Source of the DNA: Haloechinothrix_A salitolerans
GTDB lineage: Bacteria > Actinomycetota > Actinomycetes > Mycobacteriales > Pseudonocardiaceae
Direction: 5' to 3' (one strand)
Assembly (NCBI RefSeq): GCF_039544105.1
Contig: NZ_BAABLA010000004.1
Length of the DNA stretch: 64,000 nucleotides
Below, one piece after another: positions 17,122 to 26,323 of the stretch (positions within the stretch are counted from its first letter, which is position 1; every line of letters begins with the position of its first letter). Made by a program: the position numbers and the translations under genes. The notes under the pieces were generated by a model. It had not been told where the DNA came from, did not search any database, and saw only the letters and a program-made list of their open reading frames with translations.

Positions 17122-18501
17122 ATGGCACAGGCTCCCGCGACGCCGGATGTCGATTCCGGCGCTGACGCGCACCCCTCCGAGCGCCGGGGCGCGCGTTGCG
17201 ACCTGCTCGCCGCCGTGCTCGCGGTCGGGCTGATCGCCATCGCCACCGCCGTGGGCGCGTACCTCAACCGGGCAAGACCGGACGTCGTCCTGTGGGCGCC
17301 AGCCGCACCGCTATACGGGCGGTGGGAGCCCCGCTTCGGCCTCGCCGTGTTGTTCGCCGCGCTCCTCGCGGTGGCCGTGATCGCCTGGGGACCTGGCTTG
17401 GCCGAACGACTCCGCTGGCGCCCCGCGCTGGCGCTGACCTACGTCGGCGCGGTCGGCTGGACGTTGTCTTTAGCGTTGATCGATGGCTGGCAGCGGGGCC
17501 TCGCCGAGCGACTCGACAATCGCTGGGAGTACCTGGACGAGGTCCCTGGAGTCACCGACATCTCGGCGATGCTCACCGGCTTCACCGACCGCATCCTGTT
17601 GGGTGAACCCGACACGTGGGCTACGCACGTCGCCGGTCATCCGCCCGGCGCGCTGCTCGTGTTCGTGTGGCTGGACCGGGTCGGCCTCTCTGGCGGGGGC
17701 ATCGCCGCGCTGGCGTGTGTGCTGGTCGGGGGCCTGGCGGCAGTCGCCGTCCCGGTCGCGTTGCACACGCTCGGCGCGCCGGACGCCGCCAGGCGGATGC
17801 TGCCGTTCGCTGCGCTGTTCCCCGGTGCGATCTGGATCGGTGCGTCCGCTGACGGCCTCTTCGCCGGGTACATGGCGTGCGCGGTCGCGGTGCTCGCGTT
17901 CGCGGCGACGTCGAAAGGCCCTAGCCGCCACGTCCTCGCGCTGCTCGCCGGAGTCATGCTCGGCTTCGGCGTCTTCCTGTCCTACGGCTTCGTGCTGTTC
18001 GGCCCGCTCGCGCTCGCCGTGGTCGCCTACCGCCGTGCCTGGGAGGTCTTACCGGTTGCCGTCGTCGGCGCGCTAGCGGTCGTCGCGGTATTCGCGCTGG
18101 CCGGTTTCTGGTGGCTGGACGGCTACACTACCGTCGTCGAGCGCTACTACCAGAACCTCGGCGCGAAGCGGCCGTTCGAGTACTGGGTGTGGGCGAACCT
18201 CGCCGCGCTGGCGATCATGATCGGGTTCGCCGTGGTCGCCGGCATCCGACGTGCCGTCGCTGATCTGCTGCGACGCCGTTGGAGCGCGGTGGTGCTCGTG
18301 GTCGGCGCCGCGCTGGTCGCGATCATCGCCGCCGACGTCTCCGGGCTGTCGAAGGCGGAGACCGAACGCATCTGGCTGCCGTTCGCGGTGTGGTTGCTGC
18401 CCGCCGCGGCGCTCTTGCCGCGACGCTTGCACCCGGCTTGGCTCACGGCGCAGGCGTCGGTCGCGGTGGCGGTCAGCCTGCTGGTGGCGACGCCATGGTG
18501 A
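17122..18501 (+). CDS. Multi-pass membrane protein, probable GT-C glycosyltransferase
   Basis: This 459-residue protein has about eleven predicted membrane helices. After the first helix a long extracytoplasmic loop contains acidic residues and THVAGHPPGALLVFVWLDR, reminiscent of the catalytic loop of GT-C mannosyl/arabinosyltransferases. I do not recognise an exact family. It is followed 12 bp later by a two-component pair and lies opposite a GT2 gene, which supports a role in envelope glycan assembly with polyprenyl-linked donors. The start ATG is preceded by a weak site only. Confidence 0.6.
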   Translation: MAQAPATPDVDSGADAHPSERRGARCDLLAAVLAVGLIAIATAVGAYLNRARPDVVLWAPAAPLYGRWEPRFGLAVLFAALLAVAVIAWGPGLAERLRWRPALALTYVGAVGWTLSLALIDGWQRGLAERLDNRWEYLDEVPGVTDISAMLTGFTDRILLGEPDTWATHVAGHPPGALLVFVWLDRVGLSGGGIAALACVLVGGLAAVAVPVALHTLGAPDAARRMLPFAALFPGAIWIGASADGLFAGYMACAVAVLAFAATSKGPSRHVLALLAGVMLGFGVFLSYGFVLFGPLALAVVAYRRAWEVLPVAVVGALAVVAVFALAGFWWLDGYTTVVERYYQNLGAKRPFEYWVWANLAALAIMIGFAVVAGIRRAVADLLRRRWSAVVLVVGAALVAIIAADVSGLSKAETERIWLPFAVWLLPAAALLPRRLHPAWLTAQASVAVAVSLLVATPW

Positions 18502-18513
18502 AAGGTGACGCGT

Positions 18514-19218
18514 ATGGGTGAACAACACGGCACGGTGCTGGTCGTGGACGACGACGAGACGGTGCGCGACGTCGTCCGTCGCTACCTGGAGCGCGCGGGC
18601 TTCGACGTCGTCCTCGCGGGTGACGGCGACGAGGCCCTGCGGCAGTTCGTCGCGCGGCCACCAGCCCTCGTCGTCCTGGACGTCATGATGCCCGGCAAGA
18701 GCGGCCTCGACGTCTGCCGCGAGCTGCGCAGAACCAGCGACGTGCCGATCGTGATGCTGACCGCGCTCGGCGAGGAGGAGAACCGAATCGCGGGGTTGCA
18801 ACTCGGCGCGGACGACTACGTCACCAAGCCGTTCAGCCCGCGAGAGTTGGCGCTGCGGGTGGCGTCGGTGCTGCGCAGGGCACGGTGGACGGCGCCGGAA
18901 CCAGCGCAGCGTGAGCTGTCCGACGGCGACCTGCGACTCGACCTGGCCGCCCGCAAAGCTACCCTCGCGGGCGCCGATCTGGCGCTGACCACGCGGGAGT
19001 TCGATCTGCTCGCGTTCTTCCTCACTCACGCGGGGACGGCGTTCTCCCGCACCGACCTGCTGGCGAAGGTGTGGGGGTGGGACTTCGGTGACCAGTCGAC
19101 GGTCACCGTCCACGTGCGGCGGCTGCGGGAGAAGATCGAACCGGATCCGGCCGCGCCGAGGCGGGTGGCGACGGTATGGGGCGTCGGCTACCGCTATGAC
19201 CCGATCGAGCGGTCATGA
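18514..19218 (+). CDS. OmpR/PhoB-family response regulator
   Basis: This 234-residue regulator has a receiver domain (VVDDDETVRDVV, phospho-Asp in LVVLDVMMPGKSG, Lys in YVTKPFSP) and a winged-helix domain (LTTREFDLLAFFL through STVTVHVRRLREKIE). The ATG at 18514 is preferred over the GTG three codons upstream because AAAGGTG lies 6 bases before it. The stop overlaps the next kinase gene (ATGA). With that kinase it forms a second two-component system close to mprAB. The targets may be the adjacent glycan genes, by inference from position. Confidence 0.88.
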   Translation: MGEQHGTVLVVDDDETVRDVVRRYLERAGFDVVLAGDGDEALRQFVARPPALVVLDVMMPGKSGLDVCRELRRTSDVPIVMLTALGEEENRIAGLQLGADDYVTKPFSPRELALRVASVLRRARWTAPEPAQRELSDGDLRLDLAARKATLAGADLALTTREFDLLAFFLTHAGTAFSRTDLLAKVWGWDFGDQSTVTVHVRRLREKIEPDPAAPRRVATVWGVGYRYDPIERS

Positions 19219-20261
19219 CGCTCGCGGCGGAGACGGTCGCCGAGCAACTCGGCCACATCTGGGACATCCTGCCGTACGCGGTGGGGTTCACCCTCCCGGT
19301 GGCGCTGCTGGGCGCGTGGCTGCTGCACCGCATGCGCAGCCGGTCGATCGCGGCGGCGATGACGGTGCTCGCGCTGCTGCCTGTGGTGGCGACGCTGGTC
19401 GGGATGCTCGGCGTCAGCGGGTTCATGTTCACTCCGACGCTGGCGATCTGGCTGCTCGTCGGGCTGCTGGTGGCGGCGGTGACGATCCCAGCGGCCGTGT
19501 TGTCCGGACGGTATCTCGCGCGCCGCAGCGTGTGGGAGCGCGAGGCGCGCGACCGGGAACGCGCGGCCGAGGCGGCGCGCCGCGAACTGGTCGCGTGGAT
19601 CAGCCACGACCTGCGCAGCCCGTTGGCCGGGATCCGCGCGATGGCGGAGGCACTCGCCGACGGCGTCGTGTCGCAGCCCGGCGAGGTTGCCGACTACGCG
19701 CAGCGCATCAGCGGCGAGGCAACCCGGTTGTCCGGCATGGTCGACGACCTCTTCGAACTCTCGCGGATCACCGCGGGCGGGCTGCGGCTGACGATGTCGG
19801 CGATCCCGCTCGCGGACGTCGTCGGCGACGTGCTGGAGTCGCAGACCGCCGTCGCGCAGCGCAAGCGAGTGCGGGTGGAGGCGAAGGAGTCGGCGGGTCC
19901 CGTGGTGCTCGGCAGCGACCCCGAGTTGACGCGCGTGGTGCGCAACCTGGTGTCCAACGCGATTCGGCACACGCCGCCGGACGGCACGGTCGCGGTGTCG
20001 ATCGGCGTGGATGGCGACTCCGCGTTGCTCTACGTCGATGATGCCTGTGGCGGCATCCCGACGGACGAGCTGGAGCGGGTGTTCGACGTCGCGTTCCGGG
20101 GCAGTACCGCCCGCACACCGGAGCGGTCCGGCGACGCCGGGGGCGGGCTCGGGCTGGCGATCGCCAAGGGGTTGGTCGAGGCACACCACGGACGGATCGG
20201 AGTGCGTAATCACGGCCCTGGGTGCCGGTTCGAGGTGCGGTTGCCGTTGGCGACGTCCTGA
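19215..20261 (+). CDS. Sensor histidine kinase
   Basis: This 348-residue kinase has three to four N-terminal membrane helices (about 15-105) and almost no extracytoplasmic domain, so it may sense within the membrane. A short coiled linker follows (RRSVWEREARDRERAAEAAR). The HisKA box is VAWISHDLRSPLAGIRAM with His near 131, and HATPase_c carries NLVSNAIRHTP, DDACGGIP and GGLGLAIAKGLVEAHHG. It is translationally coupled to the response regulator. Its last 52 bp overlap the 3' end of the convergent epimerase gene. Confidence 0.87.
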   Translation: MTLAAETVAEQLGHIWDILPYAVGFTLPVALLGAWLLHRMRSRSIAAAMTVLALLPVVATLVGMLGVSGFMFTPTLAIWLLVGLLVAAVTIPAAVLSGRYLARRSVWEREARDRERAAEAARRELVAWISHDLRSPLAGIRAMAEALADGVVSQPGEVADYAQRISGEATRLSGMVDDLFELSRITAGGLRLTMSAIPLADVVGDVLESQTAVAQRKRVRVEAKESAGPVVLGSDPELTRVVRNLVSNAIRHTPPDGTVAVSIGVDGDSALLYVDDACGGIPTDELERVFDVAFRGSTARTPERSGDAGGGLGLAIAKGLVEAHHGRIGVRNHGPGCRFEVRLPLATS

Positions 20262-21334
20262 GGAGAGCGCGAGGTCGTTCGCACCGGAGTCCGCAGCTCC
20301 GCCGTGGCGAACTCCGTGATGCCCTCAGCGAAGCCGGTCGTCGCGGCGAACCCCAGGACATCGCGGGCGCGGGCAGGGCTGGCGACGATGTGTCGGACAT
20401 CGGCGGGGCGCGCACCACCGACGATCTCCGGTGCCGGTCCACCGCATGCCCTCGCCAGTTCCTCGGCCAACTCGCCCACAGTGTGCGGGCTGCCGGAGCA
20501 CACGTTCAGCGGCACAAGCTCGCCGGGCGGCGCGTCGTCGCGCAGCGCGAGCACGTTCGCTCGGGCCACGTCGCGGACGTGCACGAAGTCCCTGCGCTGG
20601 CGACCGTCCTCGAACACCCGCGGCGCCTCGCCCCTGCGCAACGCCGAGCGGAACAGCGATGCCACACCCGCGTATGGCGTGTCCTGCGGCATCCGGGGGC
20701 CGTAGACGTTGTGGTAGCGCAGCGCGTGCACCGCGCCGCCGGTTTGCCGCGCCCACGCCGCGGCCAGATGCTCCGTCGCCAGCTTGGTGGCCGCGTAGGT
20801 GCTGCGCGGTAGTAGCGGTGCCGACTCGTCCACCAAGCATGGGGTGAGGACGTCGTCGCAGGCGGGACAGCGTGGGTCGAACACTCCGGCGTCGATGTCT
20901 GCCTCACTGCGCGGTGCGGGCTGGGTGGGCCCGTGCGTCCGGCAGGAGTACGCGCCTTCGCCGTAGACGACCATCGACGAGGCCAACACCAGCCGCGAGA
21001 CGCCGTTACGGTGCATCGCGGCGAGCAGCACCGCCGTGCCGTAGTCGTTGTGCCAGGCATAGGTCGGTGCGTCGGCCGGGTCGAGGCCGTGCCCGACTAT
21101 CGCTGCCTGGTGGCTTACCGCGTCGACGTCGTCGAGCAGGTTATGCAGTAGTTCGGCGTCGGTCACGTCGCCGCGCACGAACCGGTGCTTGGACACGTAC
21201 TCGGGTGGATCACCGCCATCGTGAGCGGTGGGCACGAGGGCGTCGAGTAGTACCGGCTCATGCCCGTGGTCGGCCAGCGAGTCAGCCACGTGGGAGCCGA
21301 TGAACCCGGCACCGCCTGTCACGAGTACACGCAC
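20210..21334 (-). CDS. NAD-dependent epimerase/dehydratase (extended SDR)
   Basis: This is a 374-residue UDP-glucose-4-epimerase-like enzyme. The Rossmann motif GGAGFIGSH lies at the N terminus, DVTDAELL marks the second strand, and the active-site Ser/Thr region is VLASSMVVYGEGAY. The catalytic Tyr-Lys pair is in STYAATKLATEH. A Cys-rich insert (DPRCPACDDVLTPC) in the middle suggests a small metal site or disulfide and is uncommon in GalE. The C terminus reads through the end of the convergent kinase gene. It probably makes an activated sugar for the local glycosyltransferases. Confidence 0.85.
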   Translation of the reverse strand: MRVLVTGGAGFIGSHVADSLADHGHEPVLLDALVPTAHDGGDPPEYVSKHRFVRGDVTDAELLHNLLDDVDAVSHQAAIVGHGLDPADAPTYAWHNDYGTAVLLAAMHRNGVSRLVLASSMVVYGEGAYSCRTHGPTQPAPRSEADIDAGVFDPRCPACDDVLTPCLVDESAPLLPRSTYAATKLATEHLAAAWARQTGGAVHALRYHNVYGPRMPQDTPYAGVASLFRSALRRGEAPRVFEDGRQRRDFVHVRDVARANVLALRDDAPPGELVPLNVCSGSPHTVGELAEELARACGGPAPEIVGGARPADVRHIVASPARARDVLGFAATTGFAEGITEFATAELRTPVRTTSRSPQDVANGNRTSNRHPGP

Positions 21335-21523
21335 GGTTTCCGACGTTAGTGCCGGGACGCCGCGTGCGCGTCCCGTACGGCGGTATGTCAGGAAATCGTC
21401 ATTTATTGCCGGTCGGTGACGGCGCGCTTACCTGACACGCGTCGGTCATGCCGTGGCTGGCTGTGGCGCACGCCTCGGGACGGCGATGTGTCCGATGTGG
21501 CGGGACCGACTACCGTTGTCGTC

Positions 21524-22030
21524 ATGGAACGCAGCGCGCAACGGCTCGGCAGGGCTCTCGTCGTGATCGTCGACGACAGGGTCGCCAACGGGGAGCACGA
21601 GGACACCGCGGGACCGCTGGTCACCGAACTGCTGGAAGAAGCAGGGTTCATCGTGGACGGCACCGTGACGGTACACGCGGACACGGTCGCGATCCGTAAT
21701 GCCCTGAACACCGCCGTCATCGGCGGTGCGGACGTCGTGATCACCGTAGGTGGGACGGGTGTGTCCCCACGCGACGTCACCCCTGATGCCACGCAGGGCG
21801 TGCTGGACCAGCACATCCCGGGGATCGCGGAGGCGCTGCGGTCGTCGGGGCTCGCCGCGGGCGCGGTCGACGCCGGGGTCTCGCGCGGGCTAGTCGGTGT
21901 CTCCGGCAGCACTCTGGTGGTCAACCTCGCCGGGTCGCGCAGCGCGGTGCGCGACGGCATGGCAACGCTGTCCTCGCTGGTGCCACACGTGATCGGGGAA
22001 CTGTCGGGCGGGTTGGCCGCCGAGTCGTGA
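21524..22030 (+). CDS. moaB2: MoaB/Mog-family molybdopterin protein
   Basis: This 168-residue protein has the MoaB/Mog fold with signature GGADVVITVGGTGVSPRDVT and the C-terminal PHVIGELSG. It binds molybdopterin and, in the active family members, adenylylates it. The ATG at 21524 (MERSAQRLGRALVVIVDD) is taken as start because the 36 codons upstream have no similarity. In mycobacteria moaB2 directly follows pepD. Here a sugar/two-component block of about 6 kb separates them. Confidence 0.85.
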   Translation: MERSAQRLGRALVVIVDDRVANGEHEDTAGPLVTELLEEAGFIVDGTVTVHADTVAIRNALNTAVIGGADVVITVGGTGVSPRDVTPDATQGVLDQHIPGIAEALRSSGLAAGAVDAGVSRGLVGVSGSTLVVNLAGSRSAVRDGMATLSSLVPHVIGELSGGLAAES

Positions 22031-22112
22031 GCTGAGGCTAAGGCCTCGCCCACTTGGCACGATGACGCCGGGCGCCCCGGAGTGACGCCCGGCGTGTGGC
22101 AGTGGGTGCTGG

Positions 22113-22427
22113 CTACTTGGGGCCAGGCGTACCGTCCCCGGGCTTGGTGTCGCCAGGCTGGCTTTCGCCCGAGGTGGCGTCCCGGTGCAGGACACTCTCC
22201 ATCTTGTCGGCCGCTGAGCTGATCTTGTCCTCGAACCGGCCGCCGGTGACCCTGTTCGCGGCGCCGGCCGCGGTTTCGACCCCGCGCGAGGCTGCCTCGC
22301 CGGCTTTCTCGGCGAGTGGGCCGATGCGCTCGGTCAACGGGCCGACTCGTTCGGCGAGATCGCCCGCGACTTCGGTTGCCTTTTCCGTCGCCCTGGACGC
22401 CATCTCTTTCGCCTTGTCGAGTTTCAT
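22113..22427 (-). CDS. MT0933-like antitoxin-domain protein
   Basis: This 104-residue, Ala/Glu/Lys-rich, amphipathic helical protein begins MKLDKAKEMASRATEKATEV. The segment VTGGRFEDKISSAADKME matches the conserved T-G-G-[KR]-[YF]-x-D-K-I core of MT0933-like antitoxin proteins, which are often solitary in actinobacteria. The tail is disordered and rich in Gly/Pro. The ATG at 22427 has AGAG upstream; earlier in-frame starts give an unrelated leader. No toxin gene is adjacent, so a role in toxin neutralisation is not established. Confidence 0.6.
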   Translation of the reverse strand: MKLDKAKEMASRATEKATEVAGDLAERVGPLTERIGPLAEKAGEAASRGVETAAGAANRVTGGRFEDKISSAADKMESVLHRDATSGESQPGDTKPGDGTPGPK

Positions 22428-22553
22428 TTCTCTGGCCACCTTGTCGATTTCGTGGTTGGGCTTCCTTATCGTCGCACCGGTCCCAGCCATCCGCGAGTTA
22501 GCGACAGCCCCGACCAGGCGATGTGCGGCAGTCTCTCGTGCGAGAATGGACAT

Positions 22554-22778
22554 GTGCCGAGTGCCAAGGACCCCAAGCCGTCACGGCAGGGCTCACCGGA
22601 TCCGGACGTGCCCGCGTCGCGACAGGGGTCAGCGCGCCCTGGGAACACCGCACGCCTCGATGAGGTGTTCGGTCAGATACTTCCTGAAACCACCTCCGAC
22701 GAGCGCGATCCGTCATGGCACGAGGCGAGCGGTGCGTGCGACGACTGGTACCTGGAGAACCGGCCGCCGCACCACTGA
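22554..22778 (+). CDS. Small conserved actinobacterial protein
   Basis: This 74-residue protein starts with a GTG divergent from the gene at 22427. The N-terminal half is polar and disordered. The C-terminal half reads RLDEVFGQILPETTSDERD and ends DDWYLENRPPHH, a pattern shared by small uncharacterised actinobacterial proteins. It has no membrane helix and no known function. Confidence 0.7.
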   Translation: MPSAKDPKPSRQGSPDPDVPASRQGSARPGNTARLDEVFGQILPETTSDERDPSWHEASGACDDWYLENRPPHH

Positions 22779-22808
22779 GTCGTGGACTCAGGGCGAAGGT
22801 TGAGCACC

Positions 22809-23216
22809 TCAGGACGTTCCCGTGCGCTCGCGAAGCAGGTCGCGGATCTCGGTGAGCAACTCCGCTTCGGTCGGCGCCACCGGTTCCTCGCCAGTCTGCT
22901 TCGCGCGCTCGCGACGCTCCTGCATGTGCTTGACCGGTACCACGATGAGGAAGTACACCACCGCGGCGATGACGGCGAAGTTGATCGCGGCGTTGATGAC
23001 ATTGCCGATGTCGATGAATGTCGCCGGGTTGTTCTCCAACACCCGAAAGCCGAGCCCCTGGGCGGCGTCCGAGCCGCCGATGGCGTTGATCAACGGCTGG
23101 ATGATGCTCTCGGTGAAGGCGGTGACGATCGCGACGAACGCGGTGCCGATGACGACCGCGACCGCGAGGTCTACGACGTTGCCGCGTAACAGGAACTCCT
23201 TGAAGCCCTTGAGCAC
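22809..23216 (-). CDS. mscL: Large-conductance mechanosensitive channel
   Basis: This is a 135-residue MscL subunit. The N-terminal amphipathic helix and TM1 read KGFKEFLLRGNVVDLAVAVV with IGTAF following. The periplasmic loop contains GLGFRVLENN, TM2 is INAAINFAVIAAVVYFLIVV, and the cytoplasmic helix is charged. Length and topology are standard. The homopentamer opens under membrane tension to release solutes during osmotic downshock. The ribosome-binding site is GAGGA. Confidence 0.95.
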   Translation of the reverse strand: MLKGFKEFLLRGNVVDLAVAVVIGTAFVAIVTAFTESIIQPLINAIGGSDAAQGLGFRVLENNPATFIDIGNVINAAINFAVIAAVVYFLIVVPVKHMQERRERAKQTGEEPVAPTEAELLTEIRDLLRERTGTS

Positions 23217-23306
23217 GATTTCCTCCTCGGTACGGGATTGACGCCGTATCGCGGCATCCGGGGTTGAGCCAGAGACGCACTCCGACTGTCCGGAGTGGAA
23301 CGAACG

Positions 23307-24062
23307 CTACCGCAGCGTAATCGTGACCGGCTGACGCAGCGACGCAGCGGCGACCTGTGTGGCGGTTTCAGCTGGCAGTTCGATCAGCACCAACGGAGCT
23401 GCCGTGGCCGAGGTGCCGTGTGACGTGTCAGGCGCCGTCACGGTCACGACGGGTGCGTCGGTGGCGAGAACGTGGCCCTCGTCGCTGGTGTCGTCAGCGG
23501 TGATGACATCGACGCGTGTACCAGGGCGTAACAGGCCGGTGATCGCGGCGTCGGACAACCGGACGGGCACGGTCGCGGTGTCGGCCGGTTCCCCGCTGGC
23601 CTCCGGGACAGTGCCTTCGTCGGACTTCGCGTCGTCGACGTCGCGGTCAGCGGCCGCCGTGTCGACATCGCCCCCGACCAACGACGTCGTCCCGTCATCG
23701 ACGATGCGTGCGTCGGTGAGTGGTTCGCCCGTGCGGGCGGACCCGGCAAGCATCGCGCCGATCGCGGCGTCCGTGGTGGTCAGCGCGCCGGTTGGGACGG
23801 CGGATGGTGGCAACCGCGTGACGGTGAGATCGGCGGCCCGCAGCGTGGTGCCGGTCGCGACGTCGCGTGCCGTAACGACGACAGGGGAGGCGTGCGCCGC
23901 GTCACGCCCATCAGGGGCGAACGCGAGCAGGGCGCCGGTGGCCAAGAGCGCGGTCGCGACCACTTTCCTCGCCGTCGCGTAATGCCGCGACAGCGTGATG
24001 GGCCTGCGGCGAAGCCAGTCTCGGGGGTGGCGGAGCGCGGAAAGCCAACGTGTGCCGATCAT
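23307..24062 (-). CDS. SAF-domain (CpaB/RcpC-like) membrane-anchored protein
   Basis: This 251-residue protein has a basic cytoplasmic N terminus, one membrane helix (about 34-50, VVATALLATGALLAFA) and an extracytoplasmic SAF domain starting PVVVTARDVATGTTLRAADL. CpaB/RcpC proteins of Flp pili have this domain, but no pilus genes are near. The central part (about 125-165) is acidic and disordered, and a second RcpC-like segment contains LLRPGTRVDVITAD. It probably binds a surface polymer. Its place upstream of mscL matches other actinobacteria, but the function is unknown. Confidence 0.72.
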   Translation of the reverse strand: MIGTRWLSALRHPRDWLRRRPITLSRHYATARKVVATALLATGALLAFAPDGRDAAHASPVVVTARDVATGTTLRAADLTVTRLPPSAVPTGALTTTDAAIGAMLAGSARTGEPLTDARIVDDGTTSLVGGDVDTAAADRDVDDAKSDEGTVPEASGEPADTATVPVRLSDAAITGLLRPGTRVDVITADDTSDEGHVLATDAPVVTVTAPDTSHGTSATAAPLVLIELPAETATQVAAASLRQPVTITLR

Positions 24063-24152
24063 GTCGACGACGTTAGGAGTCCCGAACGTCGGCGTGGTAG
24101 CCCAGCTATTCGGCTGTGGACAACCGGGTACCGGTGGATAACTCGGTGAGAG

Positions 24153-24521
24153 TCAGGACGCCTTCGCCGTCGACGAGCCCGCGCTCGCCGTACTTGAGCT
24201 GCTGGACGAACTCGACGAGCTGCCGGAGTCCGAGGACTTCGACGAGCTGCTGGACGAGCTCGACGAGTCGCTGGAGCTCGACGTGCTCCCCGAATCGGAT
24301 GAGCCATTGGTTCCGCCACTGGAACCATTCGCCTTGCCGTTGGTGGAGCGGGAGTCGGTGCGGTAGAACCCGCTGCCCTTGAAGATCACGCCGACCGACC
24401 CGAACAGCTTGCGCAGCGGACCGGTGCACTCAGGGCAGTCGGTCAAGCTGTCGTCGGTGAACGACTGGACGGCCTCGAACTCGTGGTCGCATTCCTTGCA
24501 GGCGTACTGGTAAGTGGGCAC
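24153..24521 (-). CDS. FmdB-type zinc-ribbon protein (Ruc-like redox chaperone factor)
   Basis: This 122-residue protein has an N-terminal zinc ribbon MPTYQYACKECDHEF...CPECTGPLRKLF with two CxxC pairs. The conserved VGVIFKGSGFYRTDSR follows, and then a nearly pure Ser/Gly low-complexity tail of about 60 residues. M. tuberculosis Rv0991c (Ruc), in the same position next to the 5-formyltetrahydrofolate cyclo-ligase gene, is a zinc-binding, oxidation-activated chaperone that works with DnaK. The tail also fits Ruc. The same role is inferred from sequence and synteny. Confidence 0.75.
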   Translation of the reverse strand: MPTYQYACKECDHEFEAVQSFTDDSLTDCPECTGPLRKLFGSVGVIFKGSGFYRTDSRSTNGKANGSSGGTNGSSDSGSTSSSSDSSSSSSSSSKSSDSGSSSSSSSSSSTASAGSSTAKAS

Positions 24522-24669
24522 CTCAAGCTCCCTCGTCAGCTAGCACTCAACCTATGAGAGTGCTAGCTCCATAATGCGTGATGCCATCCGCCGAGCGCAA
24601 TCCGGGGTTCGTCACACCGCATATGGCGAGTTCCGGGGCGTTCGGATGACGAACGACGGGCGAACGTCG

Positions 24670-25317
24670 TCAGGCCGGCAGCGACACCAGCCCGCGTTCC
24701 GGCAACAGGGCGCCGCTCAGCCGCACGTCGTGCGGTTCCGCGGGTAGTTCTGGCACCAGTTCGGCGTCTCGGACCACCGCGATCATCCGGGTGGACGGCG
24801 CGGCGTGCGGCAATGAGCGGTCGTAGTACCCGGCGCCCCTGCCGAGCCGTACACCGCGATAGTCGATCGCCAACGCTGGCACGAACACGAGGGATGCCCA
24901 ACCGAGCGCTTCAGGGCCGACCCGCTCGCCAGCTGGTTCGAGTAGCCCGGGCAGGGCACCGGTGCGCAATGTGTCCTGGCCTTCATAACGCGCCCAGTCC
25001 AGCGGCCCTGGGACGTCGGGCACCACCGGCAAGAGCACCTCGGAGCCGGAATCACGCAGCGCGTCCACCATGGCGAGCGAGCCGGGTTCGGTACCGAACG
25101 GGACATAGCAGCACACCGTGGCGGGATTCCCCGCGCCGTCGGGGGCGACTTTCGCCAGATCCGCCACCGCCCGCACCATTCCGCGTGCCAGTGCCGCCGC
25201 GGCGGCCGCCGCGTCCTCGGCCGAGACGGCGTCACGCTCGGCGAGCAAACGCGCACGCCATGCCGCCTTCGTCGTCGTGTCGGGATGGCGTCCCTCAGGC
25301 TTGTCAGATTCCGTCAC
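24670..25317 (-). CDS. 5-formyltetrahydrofolate cyclo-ligase
   Basis: This 215-residue enzyme makes 5,10-methenyltetrahydrofolate from 5-formyltetrahydrofolate and ATP. Motifs are KAAWRARLLAERDAVSAED at the N terminus, CCYVPFGTEPGSLAMVDALR in the middle, and the nucleotide/folate-binding RLGRGAGYYDRSLP. Length is normal. It lies between the Ruc-like gene and the divergent galU, as in mycobacteria (Rv0992c). Confidence 0.9.
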   Translation of the reverse strand: MTESDKPEGRHPDTTTKAAWRARLLAERDAVSAEDAAAAAAALARGMVRAVADLAKVAPDGAGNPATVCCYVPFGTEPGSLAMVDALRDSGSEVLLPVVPDVPGPLDWARYEGQDTLRTGALPGLLEPAGERVGPEALGWASLVFVPALAIDYRGVRLGRGAGYYDRSLPHAAPSTRMIAVVRDAELVPELPAEPHDVRLSGALLPERGLVSLPA

Positions 25318-25420
25318 GTGGTCAGGCTACGAGGTCACGGGGCCGCCACCGCGAACCCACCGGCATGGGATGCGCGGCTGCTGCCACGCTGAGGGCGGCT
25401 GAACGGTTAGGCTGCCCACC

Positions 25421-26320
25421 ATGACGGGCCCAACCGCGAACGAGAAGACGATCCGTACCGCCATCGTGCCAGCCGCGGGACTCGGCACGAGATTCCTGCC
25501 CGCTACGAAAGCGGTCCCCAAGGAACTGCTGCCTGTCGTTGACACGCCCGGTATCGAACTCGTCGCGGCCGAGGCAGCTGGTGCGGGGGCGGAGCGGCTG
25601 GTGATCGTGACGTCGCCTGGCAAGCAGTCCGTCGCCGACTACTTCGAGACCGCGCCCGCGCTGGAGGACACGCTCGCTCGCAAGGGCAAGGACGCGCTCC
25701 TGGAGAAGGTGCGCAGGGCGCCAGGCCTGCTCGACGTCGAGGTCGCCATTCAGCAGGAGGCGCTCGGTCTCGGCCACGCCGTCGCCTGCGCCCTGCCGAA
25801 TCTCGATGATGACGACGATGCCGTCGCCGTCCTGCTGCCGGACGACCTCATCCTGCCGACCGGCGTGCTCGAGCGGATGGCCAAGGTGCGCGCGGAGTAC
25901 GGCGGCAGCGTGTTGTGCGCGTTCGACGTGCCGGATGGGGATGTCTCCGCCTACGGTGTGTTCGACGTCTCCGATACCTCGGACGCCGACGTGAAGCAGG
26001 TGCACGGGATGGTCGAGAAGCCGGCACCGGAGGAGGCCCCGTCCACCTTCGCCGCCGCGGGGCGATACCTGCTCGATCGGGCGATTTTCGACGCGCTCGG
26101 ACGCATCACCCCCGGTGCCGGTGGTGAGCTGCAACTGACCGACGCGGTGGGTCTCCTCATCGAGGAGGGGCATCCGGTTCATGTTGTGGTGCACCGTGGG
26201 GGCAGGCACGATCTCGGCAACCCTGGTGGTTTCCTGCGCGCCGCGATCGACTTCGCGCTGGAACACCCGGAGTACGGTCCTTCCCTACGTACCTGGCTGG
26301 CTGAACGAATCGGAAGCTAA
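25421..26320 (+). CDS. galU: UTP-glucose-1-phosphate uridylyltransferase
   Basis: This 299-residue UDP-glucose pyrophosphorylase has the nucleotidyltransferase motif IVPAAGLGTRFLPATKAVPK, LLPDDLI in the active site, and VEKPAPEEAPS for sugar binding. It makes UDP-glucose for glycans and trehalose. It is followed 3 bp later by glp, and the order galU-glp-rimJ-sepX is conserved in actinobacteria. Confidence 0.93.
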   Translation: MTGPTANEKTIRTAIVPAAGLGTRFLPATKAVPKELLPVVDTPGIELVAAEAAGAGAERLVIVTSPGKQSVADYFETAPALEDTLARKGKDALLEKVRRAPGLLDVEVAIQQEALGLGHAVACALPNLDDDDDAVAVLLPDDLILPTGVLERMAKVRAEYGGSVLCAFDVPDGDVSAYGVFDVSDTSDADVKQVHGMVEKPAPEEAPSTFAAAGRYLLDRAIFDALGRITPGAGGELQLTDAVGLLIEEGHPVHVVVHRGGRHDLGNPGGFLRAAIDFALEHPEYGPSLRTWLAERIGS

Positions 26321-26323
26321 GCG

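Noticed and set aside
24160..24330. Possible tandem repeat or CRISPR-like array in the Ruc-like gene
   Set aside because: It is the Ser/Gly codon run of the disordered tail, with no spacers or fixed repeat.
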